Source of the DNA: Pseudomonas sp. QS1027
GTDB taxonomy: Bacteria > Pseudomonadota > Gammaproteobacteria > Pseudomonadales > Pseudomonadaceae
Length of the DNA stretch: 64,000 bases
Reading direction: 5' to 3'
Assembly (NCBI RefSeq): GCF_002814235.1
Contig: NZ_PHSU01000039.1
Coordinates: 1-64,000, forward strand
Each line of letters begins with the position of its first letter. Position 1 is the first letter of the stretch. The notes below the pieces were generated by a model, which saw nothing but the letters and a program-made list of their open reading frames with translations, did not search any database and was not told the DNA's origin. The translations under genes were made by a program, and so were the position numbers. Shown in pieces: positions 1-9,345 of the stretch.

Positions 1-113
1 TTTGTTTTTGTGCCGCCGAAATACCCGAGCGCCACCGCCTTCCGGCAGGGGGATTGGCCGCGCCGGAGGTGTTAAAGTCCTGCCTTCGTTTTGAATTCTC
101 CAAGGAAGTCGGC

Positions 114-3100
114 ATGCCGGACGCGACGTCACTCAATCCCGCCTTCATGGTGGTGCAGAGCAACAGCCCTGAGGAACTGCGCAGCCTGGTGATCAACGTG
201 ATGCGACGTTATCCCCTGGCGCCCCTGGAGAACGAAATTGCCCTGGTGCAGAGCAACGGCATCGCCCAGTGGCTGAAACTTGCCCTGGCCGAAGACCCGG
301 AAGGTGACGACCAGGGCGGCTGCGGCATCGCCGCCGCCATCGACGTGCAACTGCCCGGCAGCTTTATGTGGCAGCTCTACCGCATGGTCCTGGGCCGCGA
401 CGAGATCCCGGCCAAATCCCTGCTCGACAAGGGCCCGCTGACCTGGCGCCTGATGCGCCTGCTGCCGGAACTGATCGACCAGCCGCACTTCGAGCCATTG
501 CAACGCTTCCTCACCCACGACACCGACCTGCGCAAACGCTACCAACTGGCCGAGCGTCTTGCCGACCTGTTCGACCAATACCAGGTCTACCGCGCCGACT
601 GGCTGGAAGACTGGGCCGCCGGTCGCCATCAACTGCGCAGCGGCCGTGGCGAGATCAAGCCCCTGCCGTCCGCCAATTGCTGGCAGGCCGAGCTGTGGCG
701 CGCATTGCTGCTGGATGTCGGCGCCTCCGGTATGGCCCAGAGTCGCGCGGGTGTGCACCAGCGCTTTATCGAACGGATCAACCAGCTGGAGAGCGCACCG
801 CCAGGTTTGCCTCCACGGGTCATCGTGTTCGGTATCTCCTCGCTACCCGCCCAGGCCCTCGAAGCCCTCGCCGGACTGGCTCGTTTCAGCCAGGTGCTGC
901 TCTGCGTGCACAACCCCTGCCGCCATCACTGGTCCGATATCGTTGCCGACAAGGACCTGCTGCGTAACCAATACAAACGCCAGAGCCGCAAGGCCGGGAT
1001 GCCATTGGCCCTCGACCCGCAAACCCTGCACCAGCACGCGCATCCGCTGCTGGCTGCGTGGGGCAAGCAGGGCCGCGACTACATCAACCTGCTGGACAGC
1101 TACGACGATCCCGCCAGCTACCGCGCGGCTTTCCGCGACGGCCGCATCGACCTGTTCAGCGACAGCACGCCGACGAGCCTGCTCAATCAATTGCAGGACG
1201 ATATCCTCGAACTGCGCCCGCTCAATGAAACCCGCGAGCACTGGCCGGCGATCAATCTCGAGCACGATCAGTCGATCCGTTTCCATATCGCCCACAGCGC
1301 CCAGCGTGAAGTGGAGATCCTCCACGACCAGTTGCTCGAACGCTTCAGTGCCGAGCCGGACCTGCGACCCCGTGACATCATCGTCATGGTCCCGGATATC
1401 GACAGCTACGCCCCGCATATCCGCGCAGTGTTCGGCCAGCTCGAACGCAACGACCCGCGTTTCATCCCCTTCACCCTGGCCGACCAGGGCCAGCGTGGTC
1501 GCGACCCGCTGCTGATTGCCGTCGAACACCTGCTCAAATTGCCCGACAGCCGCTTCCCGGTCAGCGAGATCCTCGACCTGCTGGACGTCCCGGCCTTGCG
1601 CGCGCGCTTCAATGTGCAAGAGCGCGACCTACCCACTCTGCATCGCTGGATCGAAGGCGCCGGTGTGCGCTGGGGCATGAACGCCGAACAACGCGCCGGC
1701 CTCGGCCTGCCCGATGCACTGGAACAGAACAGCTGGCAGTTCGGCTTGCGCCGTATGCTGCTGGGCTATGCGGTCGGCAGTGGCGAAGCCTGCGAAGGCA
1801 TCGAACCCTACGATGAGATCGGTGGCCTGGACGCCGCCTTGATCGGTCCGCTGGTGGCCTTGCTCGATGCCCTGGAAATCGCCCACCAGGAACTCTCCGA
1901 GCCGGCCCTCCCGCAGCAATGGGGCGAGCGCCTGCACGCCCTGATCCAGCTGTTTTTCCTCGCCAGCACCGAGCACGACGATTACCTGCTGATCCAGCTC
2001 GAACAACTGCGCGCCGACTGGCTGGAAACCTGCGAAGCCGTCAACCTGCAGGAAGTCTTGCCGCTGACCGTGGTCCGCGAAGCCTGGCTGGCCGGCCTCG
2101 ACCAGGGCCGCCTGTCCCAGCGTTTCCTCGCCGGAGCGGTGAACTTCTGCACCCTGATGCCGATGCGTGCCATCCCATTCAAGCTGGTCTGCCTGCTGGG
2201 CATGAACGACGGCGACTACCCCCGTGCACAGCCGCCATTGGACTTCGACCTGATGGGCAGCGACTACCGTCCCGGCGACCGCTCGCGACGTGAAGACGAC
2301 CGCTACCTGTTGCTCGAAGCCCTGCTCTCGGCCCGGCATCAGCTCTATATCAGCTGGGTCGGTCACAGCATCCGCGACAACAGCGAGCGCCCGGCCTCGG
2401 TCCTGATCGGCCAGTTGCGCGACCATCTCGCCGCTGGCTGGCGATTGCCGGACGGCGACGGTGAGCAACTGCTGAAAGCCCTGACCCAGGCGCACCCGCT
2501 GCAACCCTTCAGCGCTCGCTATTTCCATGACAGCCACGCCGAGCTGTTCAGCTATGCCCGCGAGTGGCAGCAACTGCACGAAGCCCAAGGCCCTAACGAC
2601 ACGAGTGCCGAACTCGACGCCTACCAACAGGACGAGCCGCTGACCCTGGCCCAGCTCCAGGACTTCCTGCGCAATCCCGTCCGGCACTTTTTCAGCCAGC
2701 GCCTGAAGGTCTTCTTCGAAGCGGCCCAGGTACCGCTGGCCGACGAAGAACCGTTCGTACTCGATGCCTTGCAACGCTACAGCCTCAGCGACAGCCTGCT
2801 GCAAGCGGCGCTGCTCCAGGCGGACAACCCGGACGAGGCCTTGCAGCACCAGGCCCGGCGATTGCAGGCCAGCGGCCTGCTGCCCATGGCCGGCTTCGGC
2901 GAGCTACTGCAACACGAACTGATCGAACCGCTGCCGGATCTGCTGCAACGTTATCAACAACTGCTCAGCCTCTGGCCGACCCCGCTGACCAGTGCCGTGC
3001 CCGTGGCCTTCGACGCGGGAGCCACCCGGGTGGAAGGCTGGCTGAGTGGCCTGCATCAACGCAGTGACGGTGGCCTGCTCGCGGTGATGACCATCCCCAA

Positions 3101-3572
3101 CAGTATCGGCTCGATCAAGACGCGCAAATGGCACCGCCTGACCCGGCCCTGGGTCGAGCACCTGGTGGCCTGTGCCTGCGGGCTGTCGATGACCACCGCC
3201 CTGGTGGCCAGCGATGACACCTTGCTGCTGGCACCGTTCGAACCGCCGCGTGCCGCCGAGATCCTCGCTCACCTGTTGCTGGCCTGGCAGTCCGGCATGC
3301 GCGGTCCGCTGCCGATCGCAGTGAAGACCGCCTTTGCCTGGCTCACCCAATCCGACCCGCTCAAAGCGCAGGACGCAGCGCGCAAGGCCTATGACGGCGA
3401 TGGTGTGAACAGCGAAGGCGAACGCCGGGAAAGCGCAGCCCTGGCCCGCCAGTTCGCCGACTACAACGCGCTGATCGCCAGCGAGGAATTCGAAGGTTGG
3501 TGCGATGCGCTCTATCGCCCGTTGCTCGAAGCGCCCTGGCGTTCACTCGCTGCCGAGGAGGCGCGCTCATGA
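114..3572 (+). CDS. recC: RecC, exodeoxyribonuclease V gamma subunit
   Basis: This 1152-residue protein matches RecC, the non-catalytic scaffold of RecBCD that splits the DNA strands and scans for Chi during double-strand break repair in the cytoplasm. It begins with the family's typical start (VVQSNSPEELRSLV), carries the inactive helicase-like core and the conserved LLGMNDGDYPR segment near residue 700, and has normal family length. I chose the ATG at 114 because an AAGGAAG ribosome site lies 6-7 bases upstream. A TTG at 54 would only add a poorly conserved leader. The stop codon overlaps the recB start (ATGA), so the two are translationally coupled. Identification is by recognition of family sequence and by the recB and recD neighbours. 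Confidence 0.96.
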   Translation: MPDATSLNPAFMVVQSNSPEELRSLVINVMRRYPLAPLENEIALVQSNGIAQWLKLALAEDPEGDDQGGCGIAAAIDVQLPGSFMWQLYRMVLGRDEIPAKSLLDKGPLTWRLMRLLPELIDQPHFEPLQRFLTHDTDLRKRYQLAERLADLFDQYQVYRADWLEDWAAGRHQLRSGRGEIKPLPSANCWQAELWRALLLDVGASGMAQSRAGVHQRFIERINQLESAPPGLPPRVIVFGISSLPAQALEALAGLARFSQVLLCVHNPCRHHWSDIVADKDLLRNQYKRQSRKAGMPLALDPQTLHQHAHPLLAAWGKQGRDYINLLDSYDDPASYRAAFRDGRIDLFSDSTPTSLLNQLQDDILELRPLNETREHWPAINLEHDQSIRFHIAHSAQREVEILHDQLLERFSAEPDLRPRDIIVMVPDIDSYAPHIRAVFGQLERNDPRFIPFTLADQGQRGRDPLLIAVEHLLKLPDSRFPVSEILDLLDVPALRARFNVQERDLPTLHRWIEGAGVRWGMNAEQRAGLGLPDALEQNSWQFGLRRMLLGYAVGSGEACEGIEPYDEIGGLDAALIGPLVALLDALEIAHQELSEPALPQQWGERLHALIQLFFLASTEHDDYLLIQLEQLRADWLETCEAVNLQEVLPLTVVREAWLAGLDQGRLSQRFLAGAVNFCTLMPMRAIPFKLVCLLGMNDGDYPRAQPPLDFDLMGSDYRPGDRSRREDDRYLLLEALLSARHQLYISWVGHSIRDNSERPASVLIGQLRDHLAAGWRLPDGDGEQLLKALTQAHPLQPFSARYFHDSHAELFSYAREWQQLHEAQGPNDTSAELDAYQQDEPLTLAQLQDFLRNPVRHFFSQRLKVFFEAAQVPLADEEPFVLDALQRYSLSDSLLQAALLQADNPDEALQHQARRLQASGLLPMAGFGELLQHELIEPLPDLLQRYQQLLSLWPTPLTSAVPVAFDAGATRVEGWLSGLHQRSDGGLLAVMTIPNSIGSIKTRKWHRLTRPWVEHLVACACGLSMTTALVASDDTLLLAPFEPPRAAEILAHLLLAWQSGMRGPLPIAVKTAFAWLTQSDPLKAQDAARKAYDGDGVNSEGERRESAALARQFADYNALIASEEFEGWCDALYRPLLEAPWRSLAAEEARS

Positions 3573-6500
3573 CCGATAACAAGCCCCTGGCGCTGGCCTT
3601 CCCGCTGCGCGGCAGCCAGTTGATCGAAGCCAGTGCCGGCACCGGCAAGACCTTCACCATCTCCGCGCTCTACCTGCGCCTGGTCCTCGGCCACGGTGGC
3701 GAAGACTCCGGTTTCGGCCGCGAATTGCTGCCCCCGCAAATCCTCGTGGTGACCTTCACCGACGCCGCCACCCAGGAGCTGCGTGACCGTATCCGCACCC
3801 GCCTGGCGGAAGCCGCGCGGTTCTTCCGCGACGAGATCCCGGCCACCGATGGGTTGATCGCCCAGCTGCGCGACGAATACCCGGTCGAACACTGGCCGGC
3901 ATGTGCCAACCGCCTGGATATCGCTGCCCAATGGATGGACGAAGCGGCCGTATCGACGATCCACGGCTGGTGCCAGCGGATGTTGCGCGAACACGCCTTC
4001 GACAGCGGCAGCCTGTTTACCCAGACCCTGGAAACCGACCACAGCGAACTGCTGGGTGAAGTGCTGCGCGATTACTGGCGACTGTTCTGCTACAAGATGC
4101 ACGGCGATGCGCTGAACTGGGTCCGGGCCAACTGGGGCGGACCGGCGACACTGTTGCCCCGGGTGCGCGCCCTGTTCGGCAGCGAGCGACGCAACGACAA
4201 CCCGCAGGAACCGGCCGAGCTGATCGAGGCCTGTATCCAGGAACGTCGCCAGGCCCTGGTGCAGCTCAAGACACCCTGGCTGCAATGGGCCGCCGAGCTG
4301 CGGGATATCTGCCTGCAAGGCGTGGCGAACAAGACCGTCGACGGGCGCAAGATGCAGGCGCGCTACTTCGAGCCCTGGTTCGAGAAACTCAGCGCCTGGG
4401 CCGCGGATGAAACCCTTGAGCAACTGGATATCGGCACCGGCTTCAGTCGTCTGACCGCCGCTGGCCTGGCCGAAGCCTGGAAGGGTGAGCCGCCGAGCCA
4501 CCCGGCCCTCGACGCCATGGCCGGCTTGAAAGCCAGCCTCGATGCCTTGCCCACGCCTGATGCCGCCGTACTCGAACACGCGGCCCGCTGGGTCGGTGCG
4601 CGCTTCGAAGAAGAGAAGCGCCGGCGTGCCGAGATGGGCTTCGACGATATGCTCCTGCGTCTCGACGCCGCGCTCCAGGCCGACGGTGGCGAGCGTCTGG
4701 CGAGCCTGATCCGCGAGCAATTCCCGGTGGCCCTGATCGACGAGTTCCAGGACACCGATCCGGTGCAGTACCGGATCTTCGAGAGTATCTACCGCATCGA
4801 GGACAACAACCCCGAGTGCGGCCTGTTCCTGATCGGCGACCCGAAGCAGGCGATCTACGCCTTCCGTGGCGCCGACATCTACACCTACCTGCGGGCGCGC
4901 CAGGCCACCGAGGGGCGGCTGCATACCCTGGGGACCAACTTCCGTTCCAGCCAGGCGATGGTCACGGCGGTCAACCATGTCTTCGAGCGCGCCGAGCAGC
5001 GCGAGCAAGGGCGGGGTGCATTCCTGTTTCGTCAGGGCGCTGAGAACCCGGTGCCGTTTCTGCCGGTGGCGGCCCAGGGGCGCAAGGAAGTCTTGCAGGT
5101 CGACGGCCAGCCCGTGGCGGCGCTCAACCTCTGGCAACTGGTAACCGAGCAGCCGGTGTCCGGCGCGTTGTATCGCCAGCAGTTGGCTGCAGCCTGCGCC
5201 ACTCGTATTGTCGAATTACTCAATGGCGGCCAGCAGCAGCGTGCCGGTTTCGTTCGCGACGGTGCGCTCAGGGGCGTGCTGCCCTCCGATATCGCGATCC
5301 TGGTGCGTGACGGCAAGGAGGCCCAGGCGGTCCGTGGCGAGCTGGCGAGCCGTGGCGTGCGCAGCGTCTATCTCTCGGACAAGGATTCGGTGTTCGCCGC
5401 CCAGGAGGCCCATGACCTGCTGGCCTGGCTCAAGGCCTGCGCCGAGCCGGATGTCGAACGTCCGCTGCGGGCGGCCCTGGCCTGCATCACCCTGAACCTG
5501 TCGCTGGCTGAACTGGAGCGGCTGAACCAGGACGAACTGGCGTGGGAGGAGCGGGTCATGCAGTTCCGCCGCTACCGTGAGATCTGGCGCAAACAAGGCG
5601 TGCTGCCGATGCTCCGTCGGCTGATCCATGACTTCCACTTGCCCCAGGCGCTGATGGCCCGCAGCGACGGCGAGCGGGTGCTGACCAACTTGCTGCACCT
5701 GTCCGAACTGCTGCAACAGGCGGCTGCCGAGCTCGACGGCGAACAGGCGCTGATCCGCCATCTAGGCGAGCACCTGGCGTCCTCCGGCCAGGCCGGTGAA
5801 GAACAGATCCTGCGCCTGGAAAGCGACGAGCAACTGGTCAAGGTGGTGACCATCCACAAGTCCAAGGGCCTGGAATACCCCCTGGTGTTCCTGCCGTTTA
5901 TCTGCTCGGTCAAACCGGTGGACGGCAGTCGCCTGCCACTGCATTACCACGATGCCGAGCGCAAGGCCCAGGTCAGCCTGAAGCCCACCGCCGAGTTGAT
6001 CGCCCAGGCCGATGACGAGCGCCTGGCCGAAGACCTGCGCCTGCTCTACGTCGCCCTGACCCGGGCTCAACATGCCTGCTGGCTGGGGGTGGCCGACCTC
6101 AAGCGTGGCAATCACAACGCTTCGGTGTTGCACTTGTCCGCTCTTGGTTATCTGCTCGGTGGCGGTGCCGTGCTGGGCGAGTCCGGCGGCCTTGAACGCT
6201 GGTTGCTGGACCTGCAGGAGGGCTGCCCGGCGCTGGCCTGTGAAGCGCTGCCAGCGGCCACTGCCGAAGCCTTCCAGCCGCCGCGCAATGAGGCGATCCT
6301 GCTCGCCCCGCGCCTGCCCAAACGCAGTGCTTCCGAGTACTGGTGGATCGCCTCCTACAGCGCCTTGCGCATCGGTGAGGCGCAGAGCGCTGACACTGAC
6401 GAAGCACCGGAAAGCCCCCAGGCGCAAAAACTCTTTGACGACGAACGCCTCGACCCGGCCGCGCCCCGCGACCTGGTACCGAGCGGTAGTGATATTCACC

Positions 6501-7252
6501 GCTTCCCCCGTGGTCCGAACCCTGGCACCTTTCTCCACGGCCTGCTCGAATGGGCGGGTGACGAGGGCTTTAATGCCGACCGCACGCTGATCGAAAAAGC
6601 CGTCGCGCCCCGCTGCAACCTGCGGGGCTGGAAAGGCTGGATCACCGCCCTCGGCGACTGGCTCGCCGATCTGCTGACAACCCCTTTGCGCCTGGGCAAC
6701 GATCAGCCGCCGGTGGTCTTCCAGGACCTGAAGGCCTACCGGGTGGAAATGGAATTCTGGTTCGCCAGCCACACGGTCGACGTGCTCAAGGTCGATGAAC
6801 TGGTGCGCCGCCACACCCACGGCGGTGTGGCCCGGGCCAAGGCCGAGCCGGTCTCGCTCAATGGCATGTTCAAGGGTTTTATCGACCTGACGTTCGAACA
6901 CCAGGGGCGCTACTACGTGGCCGACTACAAATCCAACTGGCTGGGCGCCGATGACGCGGCCTACACCGAGCAGGCCATGAACCTGTCGATCCTCGACAAC
7001 CGCTACGACCTGCAATACGTGCTCTATCTGCTGGCCCTGCATCGCCAGCTCAAGGTGCGGCTGCCGGATTACGACTACGAGCGGCATATGGGCGGCGCCT
7101 TGTACCTGTTCCTGCGCGGTACCCGGGCGCCGAGCCAGGGTGTGTTTTTCACCCGGCCGCCCCGCGAGCTGATCGAGCACCTGGACCTGCTGTTCCAGGG
7201 TAAACCGGTGCCCCGCGGCGAGCCCGTCTGGGAGCAGGGGAGTCTGTTATGA
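3569..7252 (+). CDS. recB: RecB, exodeoxyribonuclease V beta subunit
   Basis: RecB is the 3'-5' helicase and the only nuclease of RecBCD, and it loads RecA after Chi. The 1227-residue product has Walker A at about residues 21-28 (ASAGTGKT), the UvrD-type Walker B/motif II DEFQDTDPVQ near 391, the motif III region LIGDPKQAIYAFRG near 425, and late helicase motifs (TIHKSKGLEYPLV; LLYVALTRAQ). The C-terminal nuclease motif VADYKSNWLG lies near residue 1115 and contains the D-x-K metal-binding pair. The ATG overlaps the recC stop and the stop overlaps the recD start. A longer frame opening at 3497 is rejected because it would run deep into recC. All key residues that I can check are intact. Confidence 0.97.
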   Translation: MTDNKPLALAFPLRGSQLIEASAGTGKTFTISALYLRLVLGHGGEDSGFGRELLPPQILVVTFTDAATQELRDRIRTRLAEAARFFRDEIPATDGLIAQLRDEYPVEHWPACANRLDIAAQWMDEAAVSTIHGWCQRMLREHAFDSGSLFTQTLETDHSELLGEVLRDYWRLFCYKMHGDALNWVRANWGGPATLLPRVRALFGSERRNDNPQEPAELIEACIQERRQALVQLKTPWLQWAAELRDICLQGVANKTVDGRKMQARYFEPWFEKLSAWAADETLEQLDIGTGFSRLTAAGLAEAWKGEPPSHPALDAMAGLKASLDALPTPDAAVLEHAARWVGARFEEEKRRRAEMGFDDMLLRLDAALQADGGERLASLIREQFPVALIDEFQDTDPVQYRIFESIYRIEDNNPECGLFLIGDPKQAIYAFRGADIYTYLRARQATEGRLHTLGTNFRSSQAMVTAVNHVFERAEQREQGRGAFLFRQGAENPVPFLPVAAQGRKEVLQVDGQPVAALNLWQLVTEQPVSGALYRQQLAAACATRIVELLNGGQQQRAGFVRDGALRGVLPSDIAILVRDGKEAQAVRGELASRGVRSVYLSDKDSVFAAQEAHDLLAWLKACAEPDVERPLRAALACITLNLSLAELERLNQDELAWEERVMQFRRYREIWRKQGVLPMLRRLIHDFHLPQALMARSDGERVLTNLLHLSELLQQAAAELDGEQALIRHLGEHLASSGQAGEEQILRLESDEQLVKVVTIHKSKGLEYPLVFLPFICSVKPVDGSRLPLHYHDAERKAQVSLKPTAELIAQADDERLAEDLRLLYVALTRAQHACWLGVADLKRGNHNASVLHLSALGYLLGGGAVLGESGGLERWLLDLQEGCPALACEALPAATAEAFQPPRNEAILLAPRLPKRSASEYWWIASYSALRIGEAQSADTDEAPESPQAQKLFDDERLDPAAPRDLVPSGSDIHRFPRGPNPGTFLHGLLEWAGDEGFNADRTLIEKAVAPRCNLRGWKGWITALGDWLADLLTTPLRLGNDQPPVVFQDLKAYRVEMEFWFASHTVDVLKVDELVRRHTHGGVARAKAEPVSLNGMFKGFIDLTFEHQGRYYVADYKSNWLGADDAAYTEQAMNLSILDNRYDLQYVLYLLALHRQLKVRLPDYDYERHMGGALYLFLRGTRAPSQGVFFTRPPRELIEHLDLLFQGKPVPRGEPVWEQGSLL

Positions 7253-9345
7253 AACGTTCTTTTTCGGAAATCCTGCCGACGGCACTGAGTGACGACAGCC
7301 TGGCTGAACTGACGCCCCTGGGCCGCGCGGCGGACTTGTTGCTGCTGTTGGAACGCTGGGTCGAACGGGGTTGGTTGCGGGCACTGGACAAGGCCTTCGT
7401 GGCCTTTCTCCATGAGCTCGATCCCGAGGCCGATCCGCTGGTGCTGCTGGCGGCGGCGCTGACCAGCCACCAACTGGGACACGGGCATGTCTGCCTCGAT
7501 CTGTTCGCCACCTTGCAGGAGCCGGACTTTGCCCTGTCCTTGCCGCCGGAAGGCGATGTGCAGGGTGGGGCGTTGCTGTTGCCGTCGCAGTTGCTGGTGG
7601 CCCTGGATGGCGAGCACTGGTGTCACGCGCTGCAAACAAGCTCGCTGGTGGCGCTGGCGGACGAGGCGGGCATCGAGGCGGCACAGCGTCCACTGGTACT
7701 CAGCGGGCGACGCCTGTACCTGCGTCGCTACTGGTCTTACGAACGGCGTATCGATGAGGCCTTGCGCCGACGCCTGGCGGAACAGGAAGAGACCCCGGAC
7801 GACCTGGCGCAACGCCTGACCGCACTGTTCGGCGTGGCGCAACCCGGCGCGCTTGTCGACTGGCAGAAACTCGCCTGTGCCCTGGCCACGCGGGGGGCGT
7901 TCAGTATCGTCACCGGTGGTCCCGGCACGGGCAAGACCACCACCGTAGTCCGTCTGCTGGCCTTGCTCCAGGCGCCGGCGGTGGCGGCAGGAAAACCCTT
8001 GCGCATCCGCCTGGCGGCACCCACCGGCAAGGCTGCCGCGCGGCTGACCGAATCCATCAGTGCCCAGGTGCGCTCGCTGGAGATCGACGATGCTGTGCGC
8101 GGCAAGATCCCCAGCGACGTCACCACCGTGCACCGTCTGCTGGGTAGCCGGCCGGGCACGCGGCACTTCCGCCACAATGCGGGTAACCGCCTGCCTCTGG
8201 ATGTGCTGGTGGTGGACGAAGCGTCGATGATCGACCTGGAAATGATGGCCAATCTGCTCGATGCCTTGCCTGACCATGCTCGCCTGGTGCTGCTGGGCGA
8301 CAAGGACCAACTGGCGTCGGTGGAAGCCGGCGCGGTCTTGGGTGACCTGTGCCGTGATGCCGAGGAGGGCTGGTACAGCGCGCGGACCCGTGGCTGGCTG
8401 CAAGCGGTCAGTGGCGAGGACTTGAGCAGCAGCGCTTTGCAGGAAGACGTGGACGACAGCCATCCGCTGGCCCAGCAGGTGGTGATGTTGCGGCACTCCC
8501 GGCGCTTCGGCGAAGGCAGCGGTATCGGCCAACTGGCCCGCCTGGTCAATCGTCAGTCAGCGGATGAGGCGCGGGCGCTGCTGGCGGCCGGCAGTCATGC
8601 GGATCTGTTTGCGCTGTCACTCAAGGGGGAGCAGGACAAGCAGTTCGAGCGTCTGGTGCTGGATGGCCAGGGCACCGGTCCGAAAGGCTACCGGCACTAT
8701 CTGGGGGTGTTGCGTAGCCGGCGTCCGGACGCCGGCACTGATCTGGCGGATGCGCGCTGGACCGATTGGGCGCGCACGGTGCTCCAGGCTTTCGACGCGT
8801 TCCAGTTGCTCTGTGCCGTGCGCAAGGGACCCTGGGGCGTCGAAGGTTTGAACCAGCGGATTACCACGGCGTTGTTCGCCCATCGGCTGATCGACAGCGA
8901 CCAGCATTGGTACGAAGGGCGTCCGGTGCTGATGACCCGCAACGATTATGGTTTGGGCCTGATGAACGGCGATATCGGCATTGCCTTGAAACTGCCGGAG
9001 CGTGACGGACCCGAGGCTGGCCAGCCGGTACTAAGGGTGGCCTTCCCGCGTAATGATGGGCAGGGTGGGGTGCGTTTTGTCCTGCCCAGCCGATTGAACG
9101 ATGTGGAGACGGTGTACGCCATGACGGTGCACAAGTCCCAGGGCTCGGAGTTCGCTCATACCGCGTTGATCCTGCCGCAGGCGTTGAACCCGGTGTTGAC
9201 CAAGGAGCTGATCTACACCGGCATCACCCGGGCCAAGGACTGGTTCAGCCTGATCGAACCCCGTGGCGGGGTGTTCGAAGAGGCGGTGGGGCGCAAGGTC
9301 AAGCGGCTTAGCGGATTGATGCTGGAGCTGGGTGCGGAGCATTGA
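7249..9345 (+). CDS. recD: RecD, exodeoxyribonuclease V alpha subunit
   Basis: RecD is the 5'-3' SF1B helicase motor of RecBCD. The 698-residue product has Walker A GGPGTGKTTTV near residue 223, motif II VVDEASMID near 322, motif III LLGDKDQLASVEAG, and the C-terminal helicase motif MTVHKSQGSEF followed by YTGITRAKDW. The start overlaps recB (ATGA), completing a recC-recB-recD operon with no intergenic spacing. The 3' end overlaps the 3' end of a convergent ABC transporter gene by 38 bases. The residue stretch around 370-420 (ARTRGWLQAVSGEDLSS) is a variable insertion compared with the enterobacterial protein as I recall it. Confidence 0.96.
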   Translation: MKRSFSEILPTALSDDSLAELTPLGRAADLLLLLERWVERGWLRALDKAFVAFLHELDPEADPLVLLAAALTSHQLGHGHVCLDLFATLQEPDFALSLPPEGDVQGGALLLPSQLLVALDGEHWCHALQTSSLVALADEAGIEAAQRPLVLSGRRLYLRRYWSYERRIDEALRRRLAEQEETPDDLAQRLTALFGVAQPGALVDWQKLACALATRGAFSIVTGGPGTGKTTTVVRLLALLQAPAVAAGKPLRIRLAAPTGKAAARLTESISAQVRSLEIDDAVRGKIPSDVTTVHRLLGSRPGTRHFRHNAGNRLPLDVLVVDEASMIDLEMMANLLDALPDHARLVLLGDKDQLASVEAGAVLGDLCRDAEEGWYSARTRGWLQAVSGEDLSSSALQEDVDDSHPLAQQVVMLRHSRRFGEGSGIGQLARLVNRQSADEARALLAAGSHADLFALSLKGEQDKQFERLVLDGQGTGPKGYRHYLGVLRSRRPDAGTDLADARWTDWARTVLQAFDAFQLLCAVRKGPWGVEGLNQRITTALFAHRLIDSDQHWYEGRPVLMTRNDYGLGLMNGDIGIALKLPERDGPEAGQPVLRVAFPRNDGQGGVRFVLPSRLNDVETVYAMTVHKSQGSEFAHTALILPQALNPVLTKELIYTGITRAKDWFSLIEPRGGVFEEAVGRKVKRLSGLMLELGAEH

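Noticed and set aside
1629..2849. Long minus-strand open frame inside recC (406 codons)
   Set aside because: It is a shadow of GC-rich recC with no family features, low-complexity Gln/Val/Ala content and no ribosome site.
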